A DNA stretch of 64,000 bases from the NCBI RefSeq assembly GCF_902506415.1, contig NZ_LR733275.1, forward strand, positions 4,001,856 through 4,065,855, read 5' to 3'. The position numbers and the translations under genes are program-made. Under the pieces are notes generated by a model. The model ran no database searches. It was given only the letters and a program-made list of their open reading frames with translations, and was not told where the DNA came from. Origin of the DNA: Massilia sp. 9I (GTDB taxonomy: Bacteria > Pseudomonadota > Gammaproteobacteria > Burkholderiales > Burkholderiaceae_D). Positions 41,555 through 55,639 of this stretch are shown here, piece after piece. Position 1 is the first letter of the stretch, and each line of letters begins with the position of its first letter.

Positions 41555-44371
41555 TCAAGGGCGTGGGGGCGGCAGCTGGCCGTCGCTGTCGCGCACTTCC
41601 GCCGCGCCCAGCCCGAGCGGCTGCAGCTGCGGCAGGATGCGCTTGCGGTCGCCGACCGCGACCACCACCATCTTTTCCGGCGCCAGGTGTTTGCGCGCTG
41701 CTTCCTGCACCTGGGCAGCCGTCACGCTGGAAAGCTGGGCGGGCAGACGCGCGTAGTAATCGAGCGGCAAGCCGTAGACGAAGCTCTCGGCCAGGCTGGC
41801 GCCGATGTCGGCATTGGTCTCGAACTGTCCCGGCAAGGACAGCACCTGGGCGTCGCGCGCCGCATTCAGTTCGGCGGCGCTGAGCGGCGCGTTGCGCATC
41901 GCATTCACTTCCTTGAAGATCTCGCGCACCGAGGCGCCGGTGGCATCCTGCTGCACGCTGCCGGCGATGATGAAGGGACCCGGCGTGCGGTCGTAGCGGA
42001 AGTGCGAGTAGATGCCGTAGGTATAGCCCTCGGTCTCGCGCAGGTTGTTGTTGAGGCGGCTGGAGAACATGCCGCCCAGCGCGCCGTTCATCACCTGCAG
42101 CGCCGCGAAGTCGGCGTTGTCGCGCGCGACGCCAATGCTGCCGACCCGCAGCGCGGTCTGCACCGCGCCGGGCTGGTCGACCAGGACCAGGCGCGCGCGC
42201 GTTCCCGCCGGGTCGCCCGGGGTCCCGGCCGGCGCCTCGCCGCGCGCCCAGCTGGAAAAGCGCGCTTCCACCAGCGCCTTCAGCTCGGTGCGCGCGATGT
42301 CGCCCGAGACCACCAGCGCCGCGTTCTCCGGCACGTAGTGGCGCCGCCAGAACGCGACCAGGTCGTCGCGCGTGACGGCGCGGATCGCCGGTTCGGTGCC
42401 GAGTTGGCCATAGCCCTTCGGGTGCTCGCTGCCGTACAGGGCGCCCAGCGCCGTCACCGCGGCGACAGCTTCTGCGTCGTCACGCTGCTGGATCAGGTCG
42501 CCGATGCGGTCGGCGCGCTGGCGCTCGACTTCGGCGATGGGGAAGGCGGGACGCTGCACGATGTCGGCCAGGATGTCGAGCGCCGGGGCAAAGCTCGAGC
42601 GCAACGACAGCAGCGACACGGTGGAGGCGTCGGCGCCGCTGCCGGTGTCGAGGAAAGCGCCCAGCTGCGCGATCTCGTCGGCGATCTGCGGCGCGCTGCG
42701 GGTGGCCGTGCCTTCTTCCAGCATCTGGGCGGTGAAACCAGCCAGGCCGGGCAGCCCGTCCGGGTTGGCGGCGCTGCCGCTGCGCACCACCAGCTCGGCC
42801 GACACCAGTGGCAGGCCCGGCTTGTAGTGGTGGATCACGGTCAGGCCGTTGGCCAGCTTGAAGGCTTCGCCCTGCGGCAGCGTGAAGCGCGGCGCGGGCC
42901 CGGGCTTGGGCTGCTGCGCGCGCCAGGGTTCGGGGGCATTGATCGCATCGATGGCGTCCGGCTTGGCTGCGGCCTTCGCCGGGCTTTTCGCCTTGGCCAA
43001 GCGCGGATCGGTGATGACCGGCTTGCCCGGCAGGCCGGTAACGACGGCGCGCGCCTGCTTGGCCAGGTAGGTGCGCACCGCGCGCTGCACGTCGGCCGGG
43101 GTGATGCGGCGCAGGCTCTCGATGTCCTTGGCGAGGTAACCGGGGTCGCCCGTGTACTGGTTGTAGTGGTTGAGCTGGTCCGCGAGGCCGTCGCCGCCCA
43201 GCTTTTCGATGGTGCTCAGGAGCGCCGTCTCGAGGCTGTTGCGGGCGCGCTCGACTTCGCGCTGCGAGGGGCCGTGCTCGCGCAGCGCGGCGAGTTCCGC
43301 GTCGATCGCCGCTTCGATCGCGCGCGCTTCGATGCCTGGGCGCGCGGTGACGTCAATGACGAAGGTCGAGGTCAGGCCCTGGGAATTCTGGCTGGCGTCC
43401 ACGTCCTGCGCGATCTGGCGCTCGTAGACCAGTTTCTTGTACAGGCGGCTGGACTTGCCGCCGCCGAGGATCTCCGCCGCCACCGCCAGTTCGGCGTCGC
43501 CGCTCTGGTAGGCCGGCGGCGTGAGCCAGCCCATGAACACGCGCGGCAGCTCCACGCGGTCGTACACGACCACCCGCCGCTCGCTGGTGATCGGCGGCGT
43601 CACCACGGCCGGACGGGCCACGGGCGCGCTGCGCCGGAAGCTGCCGAAGTAGCGCTCGACCAGGGCGCGGGTCTTGGCCTTGTCGATGTCGCCGGCGATG
43701 ACGATGCTGGCATTGTTCGGGCCGTAGTAGCTGGCGAAGAACTGGCGCACGTCCTCCAGCTTCGCGTTCTGGATGTCGGTGTGCGAACCGATGATCGAGG
43801 CGTAGTAGGGATGACCCTTCGGGAACAGCGCATGGGCCAGCGCCTCGTGCACCAGCCCGTAAGGCTCCTCTTCGACCGTCTGGCGGCGCTCGTTGCGCAC
43901 CACGTCCTGCTGGTTGCGCAGCGCCTTGTGGTCGATCACGTCGAGCAGGTAGCCCATGCGGTCGGCGTGCACCCACAGCGCCAGCTCCAGCTGGTTCGAG
44001 GGCACGGTGTCGTAGTAGCTGGTCTGGTCGTAGCCGGTGCCGCCGTTGCTGTCGGTGGCGCCGGCGCCTTCCAGCAGGCGGTCGGCCATGCCGCGCGGGA
44101 TGTGGCGGGTCTGCGCGAACATCAGGTGCTCGAACAGGTGGGCGAAGCCGGTCAGTCCCGGCGCCTCGTTGGCGGGGCCGACGTGGTACCAGATGTTGAC
44201 GGCCACGATCGGCAGGCGCCGGTCTTCGACCAGGATCAGCTGCAGGCCGTTGGCCAGGGTGGTTTTTTCGAAAGCGACGGCGGGCAGCGGAGCCGGCGCG
44301 GGTTCGGCGCCGGCCGTTGGGGTAAAGGTTGTCAGCATCAATATTGGAAAGAGCAGCCAGGAGAATTTCAT
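41555..44371 (-). CDS. Exported M16-family zinc peptidase with two repeats
   Basis: A 938-residue protein: a signal peptide (about residues 1-22) and two M16 halves. The first carries the inverted zinc motif HLFEH at 78-82 and the distal glutamate in the NERRQTVEEEPYG region, so it is the catalytic half. The second (about 495-920) lacks the motif and contributes the R/Y-type substrate site, as in pitrilysin-like enzymes. It probably degrades peptides in the periplasm. It is 12 bases downstream of the metallophosphatase gene on the same strand, so the two are likely co-transcribed. Confidence 0.92.
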   Translation of the reverse strand: MKFSWLLFPILMLTTFTPTAGAEPAPAPLPAVAFEKTTLANGLQLILVEDRRLPIVAVNIWYHVGPANEAPGLTGFAHLFEHLMFAQTRHIPRGMADRLLEGAGATDSNGGTGYDQTSYYDTVPSNQLELALWVHADRMGYLLDVIDHKALRNQQDVVRNERRQTVEEEPYGLVHEALAHALFPKGHPYYASIIGSHTDIQNAKLEDVRQFFASYYGPNNASIVIAGDIDKAKTRALVERYFGSFRRSAPVARPAVVTPPITSERRVVVYDRVELPRVFMGWLTPPAYQSGDAELAVAAEILGGGKSSRLYKKLVYERQIAQDVDASQNSQGLTSTFVIDVTARPGIEARAIEAAIDAELAALREHGPSQREVERARNSLETALLSTIEKLGGDGLADQLNHYNQYTGDPGYLAKDIESLRRITPADVQRAVRTYLAKQARAVVTGLPGKPVITDPRLAKAKSPAKAAAKPDAIDAINAPEPWRAQQPKPGPAPRFTLPQGEAFKLANGLTVIHHYKPGLPLVSAELVVRSGSAANPDGLPGLAGFTAQMLEEGTATRSAPQIADEIAQLGAFLDTGSGADASTVSLLSLRSSFAPALDILADIVQRPAFPIAEVERQRADRIGDLIQQRDDAEAVAAVTALGALYGSEHPKGYGQLGTEPAIRAVTRDDLVAFWRRHYVPENAALVVSGDIARTELKALVEARFSSWARGEAPAGTPGDPAGTRARLVLVDQPGAVQTALRVGSIGVARDNADFAALQVMNGALGGMFSSRLNNNLRETEGYTYGIYSHFRYDRTPGPFIIAGSVQQDATGASVREIFKEVNAMRNAPLSAAELNAARDAQVLSLPGQFETNADIGASLAESFVYGLPLDYYARLPAQLSSVTAAQVQEAARKHLAPEKMVVVAVGDRKRILPQLQPLGLGAAEVRDSDGQLPPPRP

Positions 44372-44383
44372 CTCGTGCTCCGG

Positions 44384-45274
44384 TCAGTGGCAGGTGGCAC
44401 GTCCATGGTCGAGTGTGGCGCCGGCCGGCACGCGACCTGGGTCGGCCGGCAGGAAGCGCCACTCGTAACTACCGTCCAGCAGGCGCAGCGCGAGGACGCC
44501 ATCATAACTGGCTTCGCGCACTTCGCTGTGCGCGGTGAGCTGGAGGAAGGGCGTGGCATAGGCGCCGCCGGTGCCGACCACGAACTGGCGCAGCCCGCGC
44601 GCAGGGTCCAGCTGCCCGGCGGCATCCTGCGGCGCGAAGCGTTCGTAGTCGTGGTCGTGGCCCGACAGGACCAGCTCGGCGCCGGCCGCGTGCAGCAGCG
44701 CAAAGGCGTCGCGCATGCGGCCCGGACCGAGGTGTCCGCCCGAGCTGTACAGCGGGTGGTGCCAGAAGGCGAGGGTGCAGGTGGCGCTCTGGCGCGCCAG
44801 TTCCGCGCGCAGCCAGCGGATCTGGGCGGCGTGCGCAGCCCCCGCCAGGTTGCTGTCGAGCGAAATCACCAGCCAGCTGCCCAGCCGCAGGCTGTAATAG
44901 CCTTTGCCGGCGCGCTCGCCGAAATAGGCGAAATAAGGCCGGGCTCCCGGCGTCTGGTACTCATGGTTGCCGGGCGTGGGCCAGGTGCGCTCGCGGAAGC
45001 GCCCCCAGGTCGGGCCGTAGCAGCGCGCGAATTCCGCCGCCGCGCCCCTGGGGTAGGTGTGGTCGCCCAGGCTCAGGACGGCGGATTGCGGGTCGGCGCG
45101 CAGCAGCCCTTCCACCAGGGTGGCGGTGGCGGCCGCGCCCGACCAGCGCGGGTCGGGATGCTTGCAGCGTGCGATGTCGCCGGCCGCGTAGACCGTATAG
45201 GCGGCGCCCAGGGCCGGTCCAGCCGCTGCAAGCAGCGCCAGGCCGGCCAGCAGGGGCTGCCCCAATCGGATCAT
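44384..45274 (-). CDS. Exported metallophosphoesterase (purple acid phosphatase-like)
   Basis: A 296-residue protein: a signal peptide (about 1-23) and a calcineurin-like fold. Metal-binding blocks appear in order: GDIARC, SLGDHTYP, GNHEYQ, FWHHPLYSSG and SGHDHDYERF. This set is that of the metallophosphoesterase family including acid phosphatases and nucleotidases. Substrate cannot be told. It lies between pncC and the M16 peptidase on the same strand with short gaps (16 and 12 bases), probably as one transcript. Confidence 0.9.
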   Translation of the reverse strand: MIRLGQPLLAGLALLAAAGPALGAAYTVYAAGDIARCKHPDPRWSGAAATATLVEGLLRADPQSAVLSLGDHTYPRGAAAEFARCYGPTWGRFRERTWPTPGNHEYQTPGARPYFAYFGERAGKGYYSLRLGSWLVISLDSNLAGAAHAAQIRWLRAELARQSATCTLAFWHHPLYSSGGHLGPGRMRDAFALLHAAGAELVLSGHDHDYERFAPQDAAGQLDPARGLRQFVVGTGGAYATPFLQLTAHSEVREASYDGVLALRLLDGSYEWRFLPADPGRVPAGATLDHGRATCH

Positions 45275-45290
45275 GGCCAGGTCCCGGGTC

Positions 45291-45773
45291 TTATTCGATC
45301 ATCCGCAGCAGGCCCCGCAGCGCATGCGCCACGGTCTGCTCGCGCACCGCCTGGCGGTCGCCCTGGAACACCAGGCGCTCGGTATAGGTCGTGTCGCCGC
45401 GCGACCAGCCGAAGCAGACCGTGCCCACCGGTTTGCCCGGCACCGCGCCGGTCGGGCCGGCGATACCAGTGGTGGACACCGCGACGTCGGCGGTGCTGTT
45501 CGACAGGGCCCCCTCGGTCATCTTGCCGGCCACTTCCTCGCTCACTGAGCCGAACTGCGCGATGAGCGCGGCCGGCACCTCCAGCAGCTCGGTCTTGGAA
45601 TTGTTGGAATAGGTGACGAAGCCGCAGTCGAACCAGCCGGTGGAACCCGGGATTTCGGTGATCGCCTGGGACACGCCGCCCCCGGTGCAGGACTCGGCGG
45701 TGGCCAGCACCAGGCGCTTGGCCTCGAGCGCCCGGCCAACTTTGGTAGCAAGATCTAGGATATCGTTCGTCAC
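45291..45773 (-). CDS. pncC: Nicotinamide-nucleotide amidohydrolase PncC (CinA C-terminal type)
   Basis: A 160-residue protein equal to the CinA C-terminal domain. It hydrolyses nicotinamide mononucleotide to nicotinate mononucleotide in pyridine-nucleotide recycling. ATAESCTGGGVS and TGIAGPTG hold the active-site residues, and NSKTELLEV is also conserved. The start is GTG at 45773 with AGGAG five bases away. The phosphatidylglycerophosphatase gene pgpA, which commonly stands between thiL and pncC in related genomes, is not here. The signalling pair on the other strand occupies that place. Confidence 0.94.
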   Translation of the reverse strand: MTNDILDLATKVGRALEAKRLVLATAESCTGGGVSQAITEIPGSTGWFDCGFVTYSNNSKTELLEVPAALIAQFGSVSEEVAGKMTEGALSNSTADVAVSTTGIAGPTGAVPGKPVGTVCFGWSRGDTTYTERLVFQGDRQAVREQTVAHALRGLLRMIE

Positions 45774-46187
45774 GTGAGGCTCCTTTGGGTGCGTGGGCGA
45801 TGCCGTGATGCCCTGATGCGGATGTGGCGCACACGGGCGTGTGGTTCATTCTAGCGCGGTCCGTGCCGCGCTGACACAGAAGCGCGCAGGAAAAGCACCG
45901 TGGTGAACACGGCGAGCTACCCGCCAGGCATGAATTTGAATCGTAAATAGTTCCGTGCGACATGACACGAAACGGTCGGCTATGCTGTCAGCGCCGCCCA
46001 CCGGGCCGGCGACTTCTTTTCCGTTTTCCGTAGGACCCTGGATGCCGCTCGAACGACATGCGCGTGACCGGATGGGGCCGGCGCAGGCGGGCGGCGCCGC
46101 CGCCGTCCGCCCTGCGTCCCCGCCGATGGGCCGGCATTTCCACGCTGGCGGCGTCCGCTCGCCCGGCCGGCCCGCGCTGGAGAGCGC
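45774..46187. other. 414-bp intergenic region with no convincing gene
   Basis: The region lies between pncC and the divergent hybrid kinase. A small open frame (45955-46191), rich in Pro, Ala, Gly and Arg, overlaps the kinase start by four bases, but it has no recognisable motif and I do not call it a gene. The promoter of the kinase must lie here. The AT-richer patch about 45930-45960 (with AATCGTAAATAG) is the best place for it, but no hexamer pair is clear. Confidence 0.5.
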
Positions 46188-48217
<2,030 letters not shown>

Positions 48218-48221
<4 letters not shown>

Positions 48222-50857
48222 TTTCATTGAACGACATCCGCCGCGCGCGCATCCTCGTCGTGGACGACGAACCCGTCAACGTCCAGCTGCTCGAATACCT
48301 CCTGAAGACCACGGGGTACGAGAACGTCTCGGCGACCTACGACCCGCGCCAGGTGGTGTCGATGCACCTGAAGCACCGCTACGACCTGATCATCCTCGAC
48401 CTGCACATGCCGGGCATGGACGGCTTCGACGTGATGGAGGCGCTGAAACCCCTGGAAAGCGATTCCTGGCTGCCGGTGCTGGTGGTGACGGCCGAGCCGG
48501 ACAAGAAGCTGGCGGCGCTGGAAGCCGGGGCGCGCGACTTCATCGGCAAGCCTTTCGACACGGTCGAGGTGATGACGCGCATCCGAAACCTGCTGGAAGT
48601 GCGCCTGCTGCACCGCGAATCGCAGGACTACGGCGTGCAGCTCGAGCGCGAGGTGCGCGAACGCACCGCCGAGCTGGCGCGTTTCCGCGGCGCGATGGAT
48701 GCGACACCGGATGCGATCTTCCTGATCGATACCGCCAGCATGGCGATGGTCGACGTTTCGGACGGGGCCTGCCGCATGCTCGGCTTCTCGCGCGACGCGC
48801 TGCTGCGCATCGACCCGGTGGCCCTGGGCCTGGCCACGCGCGAACTGCTGGAGCGCCACCTGGCCGCCGACCTGCCGGCGCGTCCTCCCAGGAAGGAAGG
48901 GGCGGACGAACAGCGAGACGGCAAGGTGGAGTTCGGCGCGCTGCCGGGCGACATCGTCGAGACCGAGTTGCTGCGTGCCGGCGGCGCGGGCGCGGTGCCG
49001 GTCGAGATCAGCTGGAAGCTGCAGGACCTGGGCAAGAGCCGCATGCTGATCGCGGTGGCGCGCGACATCAGCGAACGCCTGCACGCGCAGGAGCGGATGC
49101 GCCACATGGCCAGCTACGACGCGCTCACCGGCCTGCCGAACCGCACCCTGTTCTTCCAGAACCTGCGCGAAGCCATCGAGCTGGCGCGCGACAAGAACTG
49201 GCGCGTGGCGGTGCTGTGCATCACGCTCGACCGCTTCAAGATCATCAACGATTCGCTCGGCACCGCGCGCGGCGACGAGCTGCTGGGCCAGTTCAGCACG
49301 CGCCTGGTGCGGGTGGTGCGCCTGCGCGATACGGTCGGACGCCTGGGCGGCGACGAGTTCGCGCTGTTCCTGACCATGACGCGCGACCAGCAGGAAGCGG
49401 TGAGCGTGGCCAACGAGATCCGCGAAACCCTGCGCGCACCGTTCGACCTGCACGGCCAGCAGGCCGCGCTGACGGCCAGCATCGGCATCGCCATGTATCC
49501 GGAAGACGCGACCGAACCGGGCGCGCTGGTCAAATACGCCGACACCGCGATGGTGCGCGCCAAGGAAGCAGGGCGCGACGGCTACCGCTTCTTCACCGCC
49601 GGCATGAACGTGCAGGTGCTGGCGCGCCTGGACCTCGAGCTGGCGCTGCGCGGCGCGCTCGAAGGCAACCAGTTCGTGCTGTACTACCAGCCCAAGCTGG
49701 AACTGAACACCGGGCGCATCTCGGGCGTGGAGGCGCTGCTGCGCTGGAACCGTCCGGGCTTCGGGCTGGTCTACCCGGCCGAGTTCGTGCCCATCATGGA
49801 AGAGACCGGGCTGGTGGTGCGGGTGGGCGAGTGGATCGTCGACGAAGCCTGCCGCCAGATCGCGGCCTGGAATGCGGGCGGCGTGCGCGACGTGCGAGTG
49901 GCGGTGAACGTGTCGAGCCGCCAGTTCGTCGAAGGCGACCTGGAAGGCGTGATCCGCGCTTCGCTCGAGAAGCACGGCGTGGAGCCGGGCCTGCTGGAAC
50001 TGGAGCTCACCGAGAGCGCGTTGATGTCGAACGCCGAGCACACCATCGAGGTGCTGGGGCGCCTGAAGGATCTCGGCATCCGCATCGCGATCGACGACTT
50101 CGGCACCGGCTATTCCTCGCTCGCCTACCTCAAGCGCTTCCCGATCGACAAGCTCAAGATCGACATCGCTTTTGTCCGCGACATCGTCACCACGCCGGAC
50201 GACGCCGCGATCGCGCTGGCCATCATCAGCATGGCGCACAGCTTGCACATGCAGGTGATCGCGGAAGGGGTGGAGACGCGCGCACAGATGGCGTATTTGC
50301 GGCGCAACCGCTGCGACGAGATCCAGGGCTTCCACTTTTCGCGCGCCTTGCCCGCCGACGAACTGGCGCGGCTGGTCGAGGAGAACCGCGCCCAGCCCGA
50401 CCAGCCGCCGGCCCATGACGACAAGGTGCAGACCCTGCTCATCGTGGACGACGACGTCAACGTCCTCACTTCGCTGCACCGCCTGTTCAGGCGCGACAAC
50501 TACCGCGTGCTGACGGCGTCTTCGCCGGCCGAAGGCTTCGAGCTGCTGGCGCTGTACCGGGTGCAGGTAATCGTGTGCGACCAGCGCATGCCGGTGATGA
50601 GCGGGACGGAGTTCCTCAGCAAGGTCAAGGAGATGTATCCGGAAACGATCCGCATCATCCTGTCCGGCTACACGGGGGTGGAATCGGTGCTGGATTCGAT
50701 CAACCGCGGGGCGATCTACCGCTTCTACACCAAGCCCTGGCATGACCTGCAGCTGCGCGAGAACATCCGGCTGGCGTTCCGGCATTACTGGCTGACGTAT
50801 GGGCCCTACGACGACCGCAAGGCGCCGCGGGAAGAGGAGAGGTCAAGCGCCGCCTGA
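48218..50857 (+). CDS. REC-PAS-GGDEF-EAL-REC c-di-GMP response regulator
   Basis: An 879-residue cytoplasmic protein. Receiver 1 covers about residues 10-130 (phospho-acceptor Asp61 in LIILDLHMPG), a PAS-like region about 155-290, the diguanylate cyclase domain about 300-460 with intact GGDEF at 377-381, and the phosphodiesterase domain about 475-720 with EAL at 505-507 and DDFGTGYSSL. A second receiver at about 740-860 has Asp788 (VIVCDQRMPVMSG) and the ending FYTKPW, which is typical of receivers attached to HD-GYP proteins. Both catalytic domains look active. Two receivers let two inputs, or one input read twice, set c-di-GMP turnover. The upstream kinase is the likely phosphodonor. Confidence 0.93.
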
Positions 50858-50863
50858 GCGCGT

Positions 50864-51826
50864 TCAGCTGAAGTGATCCCATCCGCTGAGCTTGAGGTCG
50901 AGCGGCGCGCCGTCCGTAGCAACGAACCTCAAACCCGGCTCGGCCTCGATCCGCCCGACCCGTGTCACGGTAGTGCCACTGACCCGCCCCGCCTCCAGTA
51001 CCGCCTCGCGCTGCTCGATGGGCGCCGTGAAGCACAGCTCGTAATCGTCTCCGCCCGCCGCCGTGAACCGGCGCCGCAGGTCCAGCGCCTGCCGCGCCAG
51101 TACTGGCCCCGCCGGCAAGGCGTCGACATCCAGCGTCGCCCCGGCCTGCGAGGCCGCGAGGATATGCCCGAGATCTCCCACCAGCCCGTCCGAGATGTCG
51201 AGCGCCGCATGCGCCACTGGCTGCTGCGCCAGCGCCAGACCCAGTGCCACGCGCGGCGTGGGCATGTGCATGCGCAGCGCCGCCTGGGCATGGTCTGCAT
51301 CATCCAGCGCCACTTCCTTCCAGTACCCGGCCAGCGCCAGGCGCGCATCGCCCAGCGTCCCCGAGATCCAGATGTCGTCTCCCACCCGCGCCGCGTCGCG
51401 CCGCAACGCGTGGCCTGGCGCCAGCTCGCCGAACACGGTGATGCAGATGTTGAGCGGCCCCTTGGTCGTGTCGCCGCCGATCAGTTCGCAGTCATGGGCG
51501 TCGGCCAGCGCGAACAGGCCGCGCGAAAATCCTTCCAGCCACACCGGATCGGCAGCCGGCAAGGCCAGCGCCAGGGTGAAGCCGAGCGGGCGCGCGCCCA
51601 TCGCGGCCAGGTCCGACAGGTTCACGGCCAGGCTTTTATGGCCCAGCATGAAAGGGTCGGCGCCTTTGAAGAAATGGCGGTCCTCGACCAGCATGTCCGA
51701 AGAGATCGCCAGCTGGCGGCCGGACGCGGGAGTGATCAGCGCGCAGTCGTCGCCGATGCCGAGGTCGGCCCTGCCCGGACGCGCGCGCTGGAAGAACTGC
51801 TTGATGAGGTCGAATTCGGAAAGCAT
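50864..51826 (-). CDS. thiL: Thiamine-monophosphate kinase ThiL
   Basis: A 320-residue AIRS-family kinase that phosphorylates thiamine monophosphate to the diphosphate cofactor. Signatures are FDLIKQFF at the start, GIGDDCALI (magnesium-binding aspartates), SDMLVEDRHF, GGDTTKGP and DISDGLVGDLGH. In related bacteria it heads a thiL-pgpA-pncC order. Here it faces the signalling operon convergently. The start is 162 bases from maeB, its divergent neighbour. Confidence 0.95.
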   Translation of the reverse strand: MLSEFDLIKQFFQRARPGRADLGIGDDCALITPASGRQLAISSDMLVEDRHFFKGADPFMLGHKSLAVNLSDLAAMGARPLGFTLALALPAADPVWLEGFSRGLFALADAHDCELIGGDTTKGPLNICITVFGELAPGHALRRDAARVGDDIWISGTLGDARLALAGYWKEVALDDADHAQAALRMHMPTPRVALGLALAQQPVAHAALDISDGLVGDLGHILAASQAGATLDVDALPAGPVLARQALDLRRRFTAAGGDDYELCFTAPIEQREAVLEAGRVSGTTVTRVGRIEAEPGLRFVATDGAPLDLKLSGWDHFS

Positions 51827-51988
51827 GGAGCGGATTGTACCGATTTATAAGCAATGCTAATGGATGAGCTTGACTTATTGGCAAGCCTTCTACATCAAAT
51901 GGCTTCTTGTTGAAAATACGTAGCCTTTGTCAAAGCCCAGTCTGATAAAATTGGAGGTTCCCCTCTAGTTTCAGGAAGGCTGCCCGGC

Positions 51989-54301
51989 ATGGACTCGTCA
52001 TCGGACAAGAAAGAAGAATTGCGTCAACAACTGCGTGCAGCAGCACTCGAATATCACCAGATTCCCCGCCCCGGCAAGATCAGCGTGACCCCGACCAAGG
52101 GCCTGCTGAACCAGCGCGACCTGGCGCTGGCGTATTCGCCGGGCGTCGCCGCGCCTTGCGAAGAAATCGTCAAGGACCCGGCCAACTCGTACAAGTACAC
52201 TGCGCGCGGCAACCTGGTCGCCGTAATCTCGAACGGCACCGCCGTCCTCGGCCTGGGCAACATCGGCCCGCTGGCTTCCAAGCCGGTCATGGAAGGCAAG
52301 GGCGTGCTGTTCAAGAAGTTCGCGGCGATCGACGTGTTCGACATCGAGATCAACGAGAACGACCCGGACAAACTGGTCGACATCATCGCTTCGCTCGAGC
52401 CGACCTTCGGCGGCATCAACCTGGAAGACATCAAGGCCCCGGAGTGCTTCTACATCGAGCGTAAACTGCGCGAGCGCATGAAGATCCCGGTCTTCCACGA
52501 TGACCAGCACGGCACCGCGATCATCGTCGGCGCGGCCATCCTGAACGGCCTGAAAGTCGTCAACAAGGACATCAGGAACTGCAAGCTGGTGGTGTCCGGC
52601 GCCGGCGCGGCCGCGCTGGCCTGCCTCGACCTGATCGTCGACCTCGGCTTCCCGATCGAGAACATTTTCGTGACCGACCTGGCCGGCGTGGTGTACAAGG
52701 GCCGTACCGAGCTGATGGACCCGGACAAGGAGCGCTTCGCGCAAGAGACCGAACACCGCTCGCTGCGCGAGGTGATCCCGGGCGCCGACATCTTCCTCGG
52801 CCTGTCGGCCGGCGGCGTCCTGAAACAGGACATGGTCGCCACCATGGCGCCGAACCCGCTGATCCTGGCGCTGGCCAACCCGAACCCGGAAATCCTGCCG
52901 GAAGACGTCAAGGCGGTGCGCAGCGACGCCATCATCGCCACCGGCCGTTCGGACTACCCGAACCAGGTCAACAACGTGCTCTGTTTCCCGTACATGTTCC
53001 GCGGCGCGCTGGACTGCGGCGCGACCACCATCACCCGCGAAATGGAAATCGCGGTGGTGCATGCGATCGCCGACCTGGCCCACGCCGAACAGTCGGACAT
53101 CGTGGCCTCGGCCTACGGCATCAACAACCTGTCCTTCGGCCCGGAATACCTGATCCCGATGCCTTTCGATCCGCGCCTGCTGACCCACATCGCTCCGGCG
53201 GTGGCCAAGGCGGCCCAGGACGGCGGCGTCGCCACCCGTCCGATCGAAGACCTGGCCGCCTACGCCGAGAGCCTGCAGCAGTTCGTGTACCGCAGCGGCA
53301 CCTTCATGAAGCCCCTGTTCTCGGTGGCCAAGGCCGCGCCGATGGAAGCCAAGCGCATCGTCTACGCCGAAGGCGAGGACGAGCGCGTGCTGCGCGCGGT
53401 GCAGGTGGTGGTCGACGAGAAGCTGGCGCGTCCGATCCTGGTCGGCCGTCCGGCGGTGCTGGAAAAGCGCATCGAGAAGTTCGGCCTGCGCCTGAAACTG
53501 GGCCAGCACGTGGACGTGATCAACCCCGACTTCGACGAGCGCTACCGCGAATACTGGCAGGCTTACTACGAGCTGGGCATGCGCAAGGGCGTGACCGTCG
53601 ACATGGCCAAGCTCGAAATGCGCCGCCGCCATACCCTGATCGGCGCCATGATGGTCAAGAAGGGCGATGCCGATGGCCTGATCTGCGGCACCTACGGCAC
53701 CACCCAGATGCACCTGCACTACATCGACCAGGTGCTGGGCAAGCGCGCCGGTTCCAACGTGTACGCGGCGATGAACTTCCTGATCACCCAGGACCGCCAG
53801 CTGGCCATCGTCGACACCCACGTCAACGAGAACCCGAACGCCCAGGAACTGGCCGAGATCACCGTGATGGCGGCCGAAGAGATGGAGCGCTTCGGCCTGC
53901 TCCCGCGCGCGGCCCTGCTGTCGCACTCGAACTTCGGCACCTACAACAGCGAATCGGCGCGCAAGATGCGCGCGGTGCTGCCGCTGGTGCAGGCTGCCAA
54001 GCCCGGCCTGGAAATCGACGGCGAGATGCACGGCGACACCGCGATCGAAGCCAAGGTACGCATGAAGATCATGCCGCACTCGGCCCTGACCGGCGACGCC
54101 AACCTCCTGGTGATGCCGAACATCGATGCCGCCAACATCTCCTACAACCTGGTCAAGAGCGCGGCCGGCAACGGCATCGCGATCGGCCCGGTGCTGCTCG
54201 GCTGCGCACGACCCGTGCACATCCTGACGCCGTCCTCGACGGTGCGCCGCATCGTCAACATGACGGCGTTGTGTGTTGTGGATGCAGTGTCGCAGCGGTA
54301 A
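51989..54301 (+). CDS. maeB: NADP-dependent malic enzyme MaeB (malic enzyme-phosphotransacetylase fusion)
   Basis: A 770-residue protein. The malic-enzyme half (about 1-430) has the catalytic YSPGVAAPC region, the metal/NADP segments [11 protein letters not shown] and [13 protein letters not shown], and the LANPNPE and [11 protein letters not shown] blocks. The C-terminal half (about 440-765) resembles phosphotransacetylase and normally acts as a regulatory, acetyl-CoA-responsive domain. It decarboxylates malate to pyruvate with NADPH formation. AGGAAGG lies upstream of the ATG, and a strong terminator follows at 54328. Confidence 0.96.
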   Translation: MDSSSDKKEELRQQLRAAALEYHQIPRPGKISVTPTKGLLNQRDLALAYSPGVAAPCEEIVKDPANSYKYTARGNLVAVISNGTAVLGLGNIGPLASKPVMEGKGVLFKKFAAIDVFDIEINENDPDKLVDIIASLEPTFGGINLEDIKAPECFYIERKLRERMKIPVFHDDQHGTAIIVGAAILNGLKVVNKDIRNCKLVVSGAGAAALACLDLIVDLGFPIENIFVTDLAGVVYKGRTELMDPDKERFAQETEHRSLREVIPGADIFLGLSAGGVLKQDMVATMAPNPLILALANPNPEILPEDVKAVRSDAIIATGRSDYPNQVNNVLCFPYMFRGALDCGATTITREMEIAVVHAIADLAHAEQSDIVASAYGINNLSFGPEYLIPMPFDPRLLTHIAPAVAKAAQDGGVATRPIEDLAAYAESLQQFVYRSGTFMKPLFSVAKAAPMEAKRIVYAEGEDERVLRAVQVVVDEKLARPILVGRPAVLEKRIEKFGLRLKLGQHVDVINPDFDERYREYWQAYYELGMRKGVTVDMAKLEMRRRHTLIGAMMVKKGDADGLICGTYGTTQMHLHYIDQVLGKRAGSNVYAAMNFLITQDRQLAIVDTHVNENPNAQELAEITVMAAEEMERFGLLPRAALLSHSNFGTYNSESARKMRAVLPLVQAAKPGLEIDGEMHGDTAIEAKVRMKIMPHSALTGDANLLVMPNIDAANISYNLVKSAAGNGIAIGPVLLGCARPVHILTPSSTVRRIVNMTALCVVDAVSQR

Positions 54302-54327
54302 GTAAGCGCTAACACGCGTTAAGACAC

Positions 54328-54366
54328 GCGCCTGATCTGGCTTTTTGCGCTGCGTCAGGCGTTTTT
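54328..54366 (+). terminator. Intrinsic terminator of maeB
   Basis: CGCCTGA (54329-54335) pairs with TCAGGCG (54355-54361) across a 19-base loop and is followed at once by TTTTT (54362-54366). A canonical Rho-independent terminator, although the loop is long. The remaining 226 bp up to gmd hold its promoter, perhaps around GGGATAAT at about 54456-54463. No other feature was recognised there. Confidence 0.75.
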
Positions 54367-54544
54367 GTCTCCGAGTTTCGCCATTTGTCTTCGCACAAAT
54401 ACAACGGTAACAAACCGTAAGCGGGCGACGTACCCCATCTGTTTCAGGGCATAATGTCGGGATAATTTGTTGCTTTTATTGCAGCTATTTCTACCGTGCA
54501 AGGTGCACGCATTATCCTCTCTGATACAATCCCGGCTGTCCTGA

Positions 54545-55636
<1,092 letters not shown>

Positions 55637-55639
55637 ATC

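Noticed and set aside
41687..45565. A 1292-codon open frame opposite the M16 peptidase and phosphatase genes
   Set aside because: It spans several real genes on the other strand and has no recognisable motif, so it is a GC-driven shadow.
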